A stretch of DNA of 23,872 bases from JBDLID01 sp039715055 (GTDB lineage Bacteria; Desulfobacterota; Desulfobulbia; Desulfobulbales; Desulfocapsaceae). A program made the translations under genes and the position numbers. Below are positions 14,848 to 23,668 of the stretch, in pieces. Each line of letters begins with the position of its first letter. Positions within the stretch are counted from its first letter, which is position 1. The stretch is taken from positions 1-23,872 of the forward strand of contig JBDLID010000037.1 in the NCBI GenBank assembly GCA_039715055.1. Direction: 5' to 3'. Below the pieces are notes generated by a model. The model saw only the letters and a list, made by a program, of their open reading frames with translations, was not told the origin of the DNA and searched no databases.

Positions 14848-17801
14848 ACGGTTGTCCCCTGATGGTGGTCTGACAGCGGCAGACGGATGATGAATTTTGT
14901 CCCCTTGCCGGGTGTGCTTGAGAAATCAATACTTCCCCGGTGTTTGCGGGTAATAATATCATGGACAATGGCAAGCCCCTGACCGGTTCCCCGACCGACC
15001 TCCTTAGTGGTGAAAAAGGGATCGAAGATACGGTCCTGAATGTCTTCAGGAATACCGATGCCGCTGTCACTGATCCGGATCTCCACACCATCGTTTCGAT
15101 TGCGGGTGGCAATCGTGATCCGACCTGGATTTTCAGGAGCCAGGGCCCCTGTTTCAGCGATGGCGTGGACACCGTTGATGATCAGGTTGAGTGTTGCCTG
15201 GTTGAATTGGTTGGGCAGGCAGGGCACCAGGGGCAGATCTTGATCGAAGTCTGTTATTATTTCAGCTACATACTTCCACTCATTGCGGCTGACGGTAATG
15301 GTGTTGTTCAGGGCCCTGTTCAGGTCGGTGGCGATTTTTTCATTGCTGCCGGGATGGCTGAATTCCTTCATGGCGGATACAATTTTAACAACCCGGTCGA
15401 TGCCGCCAAGGGACTCCTCGATGGACTGAGGGATCTCTGTGAGGAGAAATTCCAGGTCAATTTCTTCCAGGTTCAGCCTGCAGCTGTCGTCAGCAGTGAT
15501 CCCTGGTTTTTCCAGGAGCAGCTGGTAATCGGTCAGGAGTTGTTTCAGCTCACCAAAGGCCTGGTCGAAAAAGGTGACATTGTTCTGGATGTACTGCATC
15601 GGCGTATTGATCTCGTGTGCAACTCCTGCGGCGAGCTGGCCGATAGCCTCAAGCTTGTTGGCCTGGAGGAGTTGACGCTGGAGGAGTGCCATTTCGGTTA
15701 CATCATGTTTGATGGCCACATAATGAGTGATGGCGTCCTCATTGTCGCGTACTGGTGAAATAGTAACATCCTCCTCCATAAGGGTGCCGCATTTTTTACG
15801 ATTAGAAAATCGACCGTACCAGACTTCACCGTTGCTGATTGTTTTCCAGAGCTTTTTACACTGTTTCAGTTCATCAAAGGCCTCTGTAAAAAAGGAGGGT
15901 AAATAACCCACCAGTTCTTCTTCTCTGTAGCCGCTGTTGTTTACCGCTGCCGGGTTGACATAGAGAGTGATTCCGCCGGTATCTGTGATGATAACCGCAT
16001 CGGCGGTTTGCTCAATGACCGTGGCCAGAAGAATTCGTGCCTCCTCGGCCATGCGTTTCCTGGTAATGTCACGAATGGACACCACATGATTGATGCCTTC
16101 CAGGGAAGAAATCGTTACACCATGATATTGAAAATAACCCCTTTTGTTGTTGTGGTTCAAGGAAAGGACAGACTGGTTGGTAAGATCAAGGGCTTGTTTC
16201 AGGCTGGTAAGAAGTTCATCTGTCAGTGACTTTTCTGAAACCCCAAAGGAGGCTGTCCACTCTCTCAGGATTTCAGTGAAGATCCGATTGTGTTTGACAA
16301 TAGTAAAGGAGGGTGAGATGGCGAGCAGGCCTTCGGGAACCACATCAAAGAGGTTTTCGATATAGGTCTTCTGACCAGCCAGTTTGTCCATTGCGGACTT
16401 GAGCGTCGATATTTCTTTGGCTCCGGCCACTACTCCGCTGATGTTGCCCAGGTCGTCCTGAATTATACTGATATTAAAGGACATTGGCAGGCAGAGGCCA
16501 TTTTTTGAGCGGTAGCTGAGTTCAACATTACGCAGCTCACCTCTGGCATTGAACACATCAGCATCTTTTTCACCATAGAATGAAAAAATTGAGTCAATCA
16601 TGTCAGACGGATCTTCAAATAATGTAGCAATCGGTCTATGGAGAAGCTCTTTTTCTTCATAACCGAGAAGTTTGCAGGTAGCCTGGTTGACCCGGATTAC
16701 CCGGAGCTGATTGTCAACTACAATCAGGGTGTCAAGAAAGTTACGGATAATGGCATCCAGTTCCTTTCTTTTTTTCCCCACCGCCTTTTCCCTTTTTTCC
16801 GCTTCAGTAAGGGAGTTACGCAGGAGCAGATTTTTCGTACCGGCACGGTAGATAGAGGTAGAAACAAGAAAAACCCCAAGGGACAGAGCTGCTAACACCC
16901 CCATGAAGAGGAAAAGACTCTGGCGCTTAAAAACAGCACTGGAATCTTCAACAAGAAAAAACTGGATATCGTATTCAGGAATCTGGGTGTAGAAAAGGGT
17001 GAGTTCGCCTGTTTTGCTTGTGTTTTTGTCGCGTGAGACAAGGAGGCTGCTGCGGGGAAGCTCAAAGGTTTTTGAAACACCATCTGCGATAAGAGGTCTG
17101 AGAGGTTCGAGAATCACCTCTTCGTCGGATCGGGACTGAAAGACCAGGTTGGGATCTTGGTCGGCAATGAGCAGCATGCCAGAAATTTTGTTGCCGGTGA
17201 GATAGCTGATGAAACTGTTGTAATCAGCCCAGCCCTGGACAAACCCCTGCAGGCCGCTGTGAAGAAAGATCGGGGCTGTAAAGGAAACGGCACCTGAGGT
17301 ATGGCTGTGGATAATTACCTGTCCCTCTTTCATTTCGTCTGCTTCCGGGATGGGTAGCCACTGAGCAAATCCAAAGGCCGGCTGTCGGGTCAGGACACTT
17401 CCGTCTTTATCCAGCAGGTTGAAGCTATTGTAGATAGGATTATCCCCAATTCTGGATGAGTTCTGCAGCTGTGAGAAAAGGCGGGTAACGTTATTAAGAC
17501 TGGCCTGCAGGCCGTAGGTCATGGTCATCCCGAGCGCCCGGTTGGCAAAGAAACTGGTGATCGGTTTGGAGACGGCCAGATCACGAAAATCAGCCTCCCG
17601 CTCGCTGAGAAAATAGTCGACCCCGATAACCCAGTTCTCAAAATTATTCTGCAGCTGCTGGAGATTTGTCTGCTGATAGCGATGCTGGGTATGATAGTTG
17701 GTCGCCAGCAGGATACAGATGAGGGCCCCTGTAAAAAGATGAGCGTAAACAAGAGGGGATATTCCCCGGAGAAGCCCTTTTTTTTGCGGTGATTTTTCCA
17801 T
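14844..17801 (-). CDS. membrane PAS histidine kinase with periplasmic sensor
   Basis: A 985-residue inner-membrane kinase. Order of parts: membrane helix about 15-34, large periplasmic domain 35-292 (probably a Cache-type ligand sensor), membrane helix about 295-318, PAS at 345-465, second PAS-like at 478-580, third PAS at 588-702, then the kinase core. The phospho-accepting H729 is in AAGVAHEINTP; N-box around N872-N876; DSGIGIP at 912-918; DPFFTTKEVGRGTGQGLA at 927-944. The long helical stretch between H-box and N-box (745-820) is common in this kinase branch. It overlaps the HDOD regulator gene by four bases and follows a periplasmic binding-protein gene, separated by a terminator-like hairpin. 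The binding protein may deliver the signal; this is inference from context. Confidence 0.92.
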   Translation of the reverse strand: MEKSPQKKGLLRGISPLVYAHLFTGALICILLATNYHTQHRYQQTNLQQLQNNFENWVIGVDYFLSEREADFRDLAVSKPITSFFANRALGMTMTYGLQASLNNVTRLFSQLQNSSRIGDNPIYNSFNLLDKDGSVLTRQPAFGFAQWLPIPEADEMKEGQVIIHSHTSGAVSFTAPIFLHSGLQGFVQGWADYNSFISYLTGNKISGMLLIADQDPNLVFQSRSDEEVILEPLRPLIADGVSKTFELPRSSLLVSRDKNTSKTGELTLFYTQIPEYDIQFFLVEDSSAVFKRQSLFLFMGVLAALSLGVFLVSTSIYRAGTKNLLLRNSLTEAEKREKAVGKKRKELDAIIRNFLDTLIVVDNQLRVIRVNQATCKLLGYEEKELLHRPIATLFEDPSDMIDSIFSFYGEKDADVFNARGELRNVELSYRSKNGLCLPMSFNISIIQDDLGNISGVVAGAKEISTLKSAMDKLAGQKTYIENLFDVVPEGLLAISPSFTIVKHNRIFTEILREWTASFGVSEKSLTDELLTSLKQALDLTNQSVLSLNHNNKRGYFQYHGVTISSLEGINHVVSIRDITRKRMAEEARILLATVIEQTADAVIITDTGGITLYVNPAAVNNSGYREEELVGYLPSFFTEAFDELKQCKKLWKTISNGEVWYGRFSNRKKCGTLMEEDVTISPVRDNEDAITHYVAIKHDVTEMALLQRQLLQANKLEAIGQLAAGVAHEINTPMQYIQNNVTFFDQAFGELKQLLTDYQLLLEKPGITADDSCRLNLEEIDLEFLLTEIPQSIEESLGGIDRVVKIVSAMKEFSHPGSNEKIATDLNRALNNTITVSRNEWKYVAEIITDFDQDLPLVPCLPNQFNQATLNLIINGVHAIAETGALAPENPGRITIATRNRNDGVEIRISDSGIGIPEDIQDRIFDPFFTTKEVGRGTGQGLAIVHDIITRKHRGSIDFSSTPGKGTKFIIRLPLSDHHQGTTV

Positions 17802-17824
17802 TGAGCCGTCAGCGCCGATCGTTC

Positions 17825-17853
17825 AAAAAGAGGCTGTCAGGCAGGCCAGCCCC
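17825..17853 (-). terminator. Rho-independent terminator between binding-protein and kinase genes
   Basis: On the minus strand GGGGCTG (17847-17853) pairs with CAGCCTC (17830-17836), including one G-U pair, across a 10-base loop, and TTTTT (17825-17829) follows at once. It begins 19 bases after the binding-protein stop and ends 24 bases before the kinase ATG. Partial read-through would give more binding protein than kinase. Confidence 0.6.
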
Positions 17854-17871
17854 CTGTACCGCCAGAAACAA

Positions 17872-18756
17872 CTATAACTGATTCTGAAAAAAATCCGGGT
17901 AGTAGTCAAAGACGTCCGGATAATATTTTTCCACCATCTTAAAATAGGTGCCGTTCTCCCATATTTTTGTGAAAAAGGCGCCAAAGGCCAGACGCAGTTC
18001 AGGGGAGTCTTTACGAAATCCCACTCCCATTTCCTGCTGTGGTGAAACCGGTCCAAGGACCTTGATCTGGCCTGGCCATTTAGCCAGAGCCACCAGGGAG
18101 TCGGGTACATCGAGAAGGGTAGTGTCTGCTGTGCCCTGCATCAACGCAGGAGCCAATTCGTTGAGACTGCCATCAAAGTATTTGGTTATGGCATTGACTT
18201 CGCTAAGGGCATAGAGAGTGGGATCAAGGCAGGTATTGCTTTTTCCAAGGACGGTTCTGTTGTTCAACATGGCTTTGACAGCAGTAATATCCTTTTCGAT
18301 AGTGCCACTTGGGCTGATGGGTCTGAGCGGAGACTGAGAATTTGTTATGAGCCAAACCTGAGTAGGAAAGGTTGGACGGGAGTAATCCAGAACCTGTTGC
18401 CGCCAGGGAATAATGGTCAACCCGTTGGCAATCAAGTCACCTCGTACCTCAACCTCTCCATTGATCTTCACCTTGCTCCCGTCTGGTACGACCTGTTTGC
18501 CCACCAGATCGTTGATGACATCTTTCCAACCGGTCTGAACATATTGATACTTGACACCGAGCTCTCTGGCAAAGAGCTGCATGACTTCAACATCAAGACC
18601 TCGGCCATCACCGGTGACAAAACCGGCATACGGAACCCCAAGGTGTCGGAGCACACCGTCCTTTTTGATATCCGTCAGGTCCCTGGCAGTGACACTGCCG
18701 GTTATCAGGAGGGTAACCAGAAACGAAATAAACAGTACAAAGCCTCTTGAGTTCAT
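17872..18756 (-). CDS. periplasmic solute-binding protein (type 2, SBP_bac_3-like)
   Basis: A 294-residue secreted protein with a signal peptide (hydrophobic 6-21, likely cleavage after VTA at 24) and no lipobox cysteine, so it is probably free in the periplasm. The mature part follows the two-lobed PBP-II pattern: GVLRHLGVPYAGF near the start, GLDVEVMQLFARELGVKYQY, a G-L-T-I-I-P-W-R segment at the lobe hinge, and DVPDSLVALAKW in the second lobe. The ligand cannot be told; amino-acid-like molecules are typical. The ATG is preceded by a strong GGAG/AAGG purine tract. No permease or ATPase gene is next to it. A membrane sensor kinase and HDOD regulator follow, which suggests a sensing role over transport. 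Confidence 0.85.
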   Translation of the reverse strand: MNSRGFVLFISFLVTLLITGSVTARDLTDIKKDGVLRHLGVPYAGFVTGDGRGLDVEVMQLFARELGVKYQYVQTGWKDVINDLVGKQVVPDGSKVKINGEVEVRGDLIANGLTIIPWRQQVLDYSRPTFPTQVWLITNSQSPLRPISPSGTIEKDITAVKAMLNNRTVLGKSNTCLDPTLYALSEVNAITKYFDGSLNELAPALMQGTADTTLLDVPDSLVALAKWPGQIKVLGPVSPQQEMGVGFRKDSPELRLAFGAFFTKIWENGTYFKMVEKYYPDVFDYYPDFFQNQL

Positions 18757-19381
18757 ATTTCCTTCTCCTCTTGTTGAGTAGTGTTGTCATACCCTTGTAT
18801 TGACAGCAGACAACCACCATGATTTGAAAAATCTGCACAACAGGGCAGATAAGTGGGATTCTCACATAAGTAGTATCGTCATAAATGAGAACTCTCTTAA
18901 GCTGAGGAAACATATTATTGCGCTTTTTTTCTTCTGAGGAGGAAAGTCGCTGAAGAGGGAGGGGAGGGATAACAATCCAGCATGGGTGAAAAAAGGAAAG
19001 GGGAGACAGTATTGAAATGCTGTTTTTCCGGAGGAGTCTTGAGCACGACACCACCTGGATTGTTGCTGGTCTGTCAGTGGCTTAGTCGGCCCTTTTTTAC
19101 CATGAGACTGGAAAGAAGATACCCGGAAGGGGAAGAGTGGAAATGTCCGTTAGGATTTTGTAGAATTAAGGCTACCTTGAAAAATTGCCTTTTCGTCCAA
19201 CCTCTTCGATATTTGAAAAATTTTATACCCGGAATAATAAAGGTAAGCCGAGTACTTTGTCCACGGAGGTAAGCGACCGCAGGGAGACTCCGATATCAAT
19301 TATATGCCTGCGGGAAAATATTCCAAATGCCTCGATCTTAGATGAAAAAACTAATTTTTTAAGGCACCCTGCAATTCATTT
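18757..19381. other. 625-base intergenic region without a convincing gene
   Basis: The gap lies after the porin and before the binding-protein gene on the minus strand. Open frames across it on both strands lack protein-like features. A possible promoter for the binding protein is TTGTCT-16-TATGAC, ending near 18786 on the minus strand; it is weak. Other contents: AAGGC/GCCTT with a T run at 19168-19194 on the plus strand (weak hairpin), the 7-base direct repeat GGTAAGC at 19242-19248 and 19268-19274, a pseudoknot-capable stretch at 19264-19313, and AAAAAA-CTAA-TTTTTT just downstream of the porin stop. No known riboswitch or tRNA was recognised. Confidence 0.45.
19264..19313. other. pseudoknot-capable element, possible structured RNA
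   Basis: Two interleaved inverted repeats occur within 50 bases: CGGAG (19264-19268) with CTCCG (19288-19292), and CCGCAGG (19277-19283) with CCTGCGG (19307-19313). Formed together they make an H-type pseudoknot with loops of 8, 4 and 14 bases. The strand is undetermined. It matches no RNA class I know. Confidence 0.35.
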
Positions 19382-20983
19382 TTAGAAACGGACATCCATC
19401 AGTAGATAGTAGTTGGACAGGCTGGCGTTGCTGGGCTGAGGACTTGTCAGATAACAACCGGAACGGGTATGGCTGTAGTCCGCGTGCATATAGCCCAGGC
19501 GGAAAAAGAGGTGCTTGTCGACCTGTTGGATGTAGTAAACGTCATACACATCCCCCCGGGTCGCCAGTTTGTTGAAGAGCTCAGCGGTGCCCATGGTCAT
19601 GCTGAACCAGTATTTGGAGCCGTGGTTGTACTCAAAACCGAGTTTGGGTCGATTCAGGGGCGCATAGGGGAGAGTGTAGCGCAGTCCACCGTAGAGGGAG
19701 TATCCGCTGTGCGGCTCAAGACCGTCGTCTGAAAGCAGGCCGAATATAGCTCCGGGAGCATTGCCGTTGGGGCGGGACCGGTTGCCTCCGTAGCTGAGAA
19801 AAAAATCAAGGCCGCTGTCAAGAAAGTCCCTGGTCTGGAAATGGGCGCCCCATATGTCCAGGTCCCCAACATTCTGGTTGGGAATATCAAGGAGGTTATT
19901 GGCCGACTCACCCAGGCGGAAGGGGAGGTCACGGGCCCGTACGTAACTGAGCACCATCATGCTGTTTTTGATCCCTGGTATCTCTGACTCAAAGAAACCG
20001 GCGAACATATCGGAGTCGCCGGTTTCACTGTCGTCGAGAAATGGAAATGTGGTGCCGATAATGGAGTCGTCATCGCTATGGTAGCCTTTACCATATGCGA
20101 ATCGCAACCCCGTGTTCTTCCAGCCGATGAGTTTTTCCAGGCCAAAGGTAAGGACAATACCGTCAGCCTCACCGTCAATAATCAGGCCGGGATATGTGGA
20201 CTGACGCAGGCGGTTTTCCTTGAACTCCAGAGGCGGACCGTCGGAGGAGGGATGACGCCCAACAGTGAGTGCAATGGGAATGGGCAGGCCCGCTGGAGTC
20301 CAGTCGACATAGGCACGATCCACCCAGAGATTACTGGATCCCGGCCAGTGGGAGGCGTTCCAGTCGTTAAGCATGTCCCCGGACGAACCGTCATCGCTGT
20401 CACTCCAGTTCTTGTACATGGAGAGGCGGCCGTGAAAGGAGAGTGACTCGCTGATTTGTGCATCCATGTTGATACGGAAACGATTGGTCCAGTTGTTGTT
20501 GTCGGTGGTGGACTCGTAGTAAGTAGTTGACTGCTCCCGGGCCTGGTGTGGTTCAACACCTTCCTGGACCAGCTCCTGAAAGGTATTCATGTTGGAGCTG
20601 GTGTAGCTTTCGGCCCGGTATCCGTCAACCCGGGTGCGTAGCTCCCCGCCAAAGTTGAGCATATTTTTTGCCTGTTTGGTTTCAAGATCATCAACGCTGT
20701 TATAGAGGGTGTTGATGTCCCTGGTCACCTGGGCCTGGTGCTCTTCTGGCTGTCTGGAAGCAGGAAGCCCACCGTGACGCTCCAGCTCCTCAACACGTTT
20801 GCGCAGGGAGTCAAGTTCCGTCAACTGACCCTGCATGGCGTCAAGTCGTTTGATAATAGCGTTGTATTCGGCCAGCGGGATGGTAACGGACTCTTCAGCA
20901 TAGGCCGGTATGGCCAGGATCAGCAGAATGGTCAGACCAGCAAAACTCTTCATCATCTTGTTGCCTCTGTGATTTTGGAACAT
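19382..20983 (-). CDS. outer-membrane beta-barrel porin (DUF3373-like)
   Basis: A 533-residue secreted protein. A signal peptide (hydrophobic core SFAGLTILLILAIPAYA) is followed by a short coiled coil (residues about 35-90 with the heptad pattern I-K-R-L-D-A-M...L-R-K-R-V-E-E-L), then a long barrel domain beginning FGGELRTRVDGY and ending YYLLMDVRF. The terminal phenylalanine is the classic outer-membrane barrel signal. Overall layout matches DUF3373-type porins of sulfate reducers and relatives, whose function is not settled. I chose the ATG at 20983 (AGAGGA upstream, four bases after the cytochrome stop); the ATG at 20956, also with AGAGG, would give a more compact signal peptide and is a real alternative. 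It is cotranscribed with the cytochrome gene. Confidence 0.85.
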   Translation of the reverse strand: MFQNHRGNKMMKSFAGLTILLILAIPAYAEESVTIPLAEYNAIIKRLDAMQGQLTELDSLRKRVEELERHGGLPASRQPEEHQAQVTRDINTLYNSVDDLETKQAKNMLNFGGELRTRVDGYRAESYTSSNMNTFQELVQEGVEPHQAREQSTTYYESTTDNNNWTNRFRINMDAQISESLSFHGRLSMYKNWSDSDDGSSGDMLNDWNASHWPGSSNLWVDRAYVDWTPAGLPIPIALTVGRHPSSDGPPLEFKENRLRQSTYPGLIIDGEADGIVLTFGLEKLIGWKNTGLRFAYGKGYHSDDDSIIGTTFPFLDDSETGDSDMFAGFFESEIPGIKNSMMVLSYVRARDLPFRLGESANNLLDIPNQNVGDLDIWGAHFQTRDFLDSGLDFFLSYGGNRSRPNGNAPGAIFGLLSDDGLEPHSGYSLYGGLRYTLPYAPLNRPKLGFEYNHGSKYWFSMTMGTAELFNKLATRGDVYDVYYIQQVDKHLFFRLGYMHADYSHTRSGCYLTSPQPSNASLSNYYLLMDVRF

Positions 20984-20987
20984 ATCG

Positions 20988-21308
20988 TTATCCTCTTGGA
21001 ATCGCAGCCGCCTCGGGAAAATCGCTGTCCGCGGCGTGTTGTTGAAGATATTCAAGGATATGTGCCAGTTCATCATCACTGCCGATGGTTGACAGTTTTA
21101 CAGGATGCCGGTCACGCTTAAAGTATTTTTGCCATACCACCTCAGCCTTGTCGGCGGGGTTTACCGGTTTAACCTTGCCTCCCTGCTGGTGACAGGAGCC
21201 GCATTTTTGGATAAAGAGTTTGCCGCCTTCACCTGCCGGAGCAATAGCCGCGGTTGCCCATAGCAGGCAGGTGAGCATGCACAAACAGATAAATGGTTTC
21301 CAGTACAT
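20988..21308 (-). CDS. periplasmic monohaem c-type cytochrome
   Basis: A 106-residue protein with a signal peptide (hydrophobic 5-22, ending near AIAPA) and one haem-binding motif CGSCH at 36-40, so a single covalently bound haem in the periplasm. The mature part contains no methionine, so the usual His/Met haem ligation is impossible. H68 (in KRDRHPVKL), H83 or H91 could be the second ligand, or the haem may be five-coordinate. AGAGG precedes the ATG by 7 bases. The gene ends four bases before the porin start and its last codons carry the porin's ribosome binding site, so the two are tightly coupled. A joint role in electron or small-molecule passage at the outer membrane is inference. Confidence 0.88.
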   Translation of the reverse strand: MYWKPFICLCMLTCLLWATAAIAPAGEGGKLFIQKCGSCHQQGGKVKPVNPADKAEVVWQKYFKRDRHPVKLSTIGSDDELAHILEYLQQHAADSDFPEAAAIPRG

Positions 21309-21532
21309 CTGTGGCCTCTATAATTATTAATGGCAGTGCTCACAAATAGGCATCTGACCCAATCAACATATAAGAATCATTACTGAAAAGAGAGGTTGGG
21401 AATTCTTTCATTTAATTCTTAATCAAAAGATGATACATGTGCAAAAGGATTTTACATAGATTCAAATTTATCTCTTTTCCCTGCACATCACTCTTGGTTT
21501 TTATGTTAAAGACCCTTCCCCAAAAGTGGACA

Positions 21533-23617
21533 ATGAAGCGGCAGCTGAATGTCTTCTTTCTGCTGACCCTGATCATTGTCCTGTTTGCCATTGTTTTTGC
21601 ACTTTGGCGAATCAAGGAGTTTGACAATCGCCGCCTGCAGCTGCTGACCTCTTCCCATCAGCTGCAAAAGGAACTGGACAGCAACTTCGCCAATACCCGA
21701 GCTATCGGGGTTATACGCACACACCTTCGCATTTATATGAAAAGCGGTGAGGCTCAGGACATGAAACTTCTCCATGAAGATGTGGAGAAGCTGGAGAAAT
21801 TACTGGGGGATTCAAACCAGAAGAAACTCGACAGCTTTAGTGAAATGGTCAAGGTACTGGACGTGAGGATGCGCAGCCTCCGTCAGAATAGCCAGTCGAC
21901 CTTCGAGGCTGAGCAGGATATCATGGCAATAACCCACAGACTGCTCCAGGCAGTGGGGCCAGATCATTTTTTTCTCTTTCAACAACTCACCTCCGGAACC
22001 TGTCTTACCCACCACCGCCTCTATGTCAATTTTATCTTTTCGGGCCAGATAGATACCATCGAGGCCGCACTGCAGAAGGAGGGGACTCTTTTTACCGAGG
22101 TTGACAGAAAGCTGCTGAAGTATGAGCAGCAGTTCCCTGGACAAATTCAGAAGCTTATCAGCCAGCTGCGCAACGCATACTACGAACTGGATGAAGCGGT
22201 AACCACCATAGCCGCAATCCGAATACGTATTCTGCGGACCCGCAGTGAGGTAATGGAGATCCTTAACACCCTGGAATCAGAAATCGCAGAAAAGTCACTG
22301 CAGCAAAATGGTGCGTCCCGGACGCTGATGGCCGACAGCCTGATCCTGGCCCGAAACAATATTACCGTCCTGTACAGCGGCCTGATCCTGGCGGCAATTT
22401 CCTTTGCCCTTATCGCCCTGCTTCTCAATCGTCGACTGATCTCACCCCTGGTGCATTTTGTCGAGCTGCTGGGCTCCGTCACCCAGATGCTGGCCGGGCT
22501 CCGCACCCATGAAGTGGTGGAGGATGAGCATTACCGCCAACTGGTTCACATGGCTGACACCCAGCATAACGAGATCGGCGATGTGGCACATTCCATCGAG
22601 AACATGGTTCATCGTCTACGGGACCTGTCTCTTTTTCGTCAGGCTATTGAACACGACGAAACAACCCGGGAGATTATCTGTCGACTGGGCAAGGTGTTCT
22701 CCGACAAACTCGGTCTGGAGAGCTATGCAGTCTATGAGATCAAGGGCAACAGGCAGGAGATGGAGCTTGTCTGTGCACAGCCGGAGTCAGCCAGGAAGAT
22801 TGTTGCAGCCACCAAAGAGAGAAAACAGTGCCGCGCCTGGCGGACCGGTGCGGTGATTTCGTCAATTGAAGCACCGTCCATCTGTGAATGCGACCTTCCT
22901 CCGGGGCAGCGGGAAAGCATCTGTATCCCTATGAGGTCCGGTACCGAAGTGCTTGGCCTTGTTCAATTCATGCCAGTGGTAAAAACGGTGCTGGAGGATG
23001 GTGATCGTTTATCTTCAGCTCTTGTTGATGCCCGTCACTATATTGCCGAGACCCTGCCGGTATTGCAGAGCCGACACCTGGCCCACAGGCTTGAGTGTAT
23101 GGCCACGGAGGACCCACTCACCGGCCTGTTCAACAGGCGCTATCTTGAACTCTCTCTTGACCGGATCAGTGCGGTGGCCCAGCGTCGGGATAGCCATATT
23201 GGTATTCTGATGTGCGATGTTGACTACTTCAAGCCGATCAATGACGAACTTGGCCATGACGCAGGCGACGAGTTCCTTCAGCAGCTGGCCGGAATTCTGT
23301 CGGCCTGTGTCCGGGAGTCTGATCTTGTGGTCCGTTTTGGCGGTGAGGAATTTCTTATCCTGCTGATCGACATCAAGCCTGGTGAGGCTCAGGTGATGGG
23401 GGAGCGTATCCGTGACGAGGTTGAAAACCACGCCTTCAGGGTTGCAGGCAGTGTACTCCGCAAGACGATAAGTATCGGGGCCCTGGAGTTTGCCGGTGAC
23501 AAGAAGAGGGATATCCGTGAAGGGATCAAGGCTGCTGATGTGGCCCTCTACCGGGCTAAAGAGAACGGACGCAACCAGGTGGCCTTCTCTGCCGCTGATG
23601 ACCAGGATAAGGAATAG
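21533..23617 (+). CDS. membrane diguanylate cyclase with periplasmic sensor, HAMP, GAF and GGDEF
   Basis: A 694-residue enzyme that makes cyclic di-GMP from two GTP. Order: membrane helix about 4-25, periplasmic helical sensor 28-278, membrane helix about 280-299, HAMP-like linker 300-365 (P at LISPL; NEIGDVAHSIENMV), GAF at about 370-505, GGDEF domain at about 520-680. The active site reads GGEEF (603-607), and the inhibitory site RESD (594-597) sits the expected five residues before it, so feedback inhibition is likely. The GAF carries several cysteines (C414, C433, C451, C453, C464). I chose the ATG at 21533 because it places the first helix right at the N-terminus; the frame is open to an ATG at 21437, and neither has a strong ribosome binding site. 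It diverges from the cytochrome gene. Confidence 0.9.
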   Translation: MKRQLNVFFLLTLIIVLFAIVFALWRIKEFDNRRLQLLTSSHQLQKELDSNFANTRAIGVIRTHLRIYMKSGEAQDMKLLHEDVEKLEKLLGDSNQKKLDSFSEMVKVLDVRMRSLRQNSQSTFEAEQDIMAITHRLLQAVGPDHFFLFQQLTSGTCLTHHRLYVNFIFSGQIDTIEAALQKEGTLFTEVDRKLLKYEQQFPGQIQKLISQLRNAYYELDEAVTTIAAIRIRILRTRSEVMEILNTLESEIAEKSLQQNGASRTLMADSLILARNNITVLYSGLILAAISFALIALLLNRRLISPLVHFVELLGSVTQMLAGLRTHEVVEDEHYRQLVHMADTQHNEIGDVAHSIENMVHRLRDLSLFRQAIEHDETTREIICRLGKVFSDKLGLESYAVYEIKGNRQEMELVCAQPESARKIVAATKERKQCRAWRTGAVISSIEAPSICECDLPPGQRESICIPMRSGTEVLGLVQFMPVVKTVLEDGDRLSSALVDARHYIAETLPVLQSRHLAHRLECMATEDPLTGLFNRRYLELSLDRISAVAQRRDSHIGILMCDVDYFKPINDELGHDAGDEFLQQLAGILSACVRESDLVVRFGGEEFLILLIDIKPGEAQVMGERIRDEVENHAFRVAGSVLRKTISIGALEFAGDKKRDIREGIKAADVALYRAKENGRNQVAFSAADDQDKE

Positions 23618-23668
23618 CCGGTAGAGCGGTCGTCAAACGAAGACGCTAAATGGGCCTTTAATCCAGTT

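Noticed and set aside
14940..15758. A 272-codon open frame opposite the PAS kinase
   Set aside because: Antisense shadow of a well-supported kinase core; no recognisable domain.
18608..19272. Small genes in the gap upstream of the binding protein
   Set aside because: The frames are rich in Cys, Arg and Pro in no domain-like pattern, lack ribosome binding sites, and one overlaps the binding-protein gene.
18757..19381. Cyclic di-GMP (GEMM) or other known riboswitch
   Set aside because: The conserved GEMM cores are not present; only a generic pseudoknot can be drawn.
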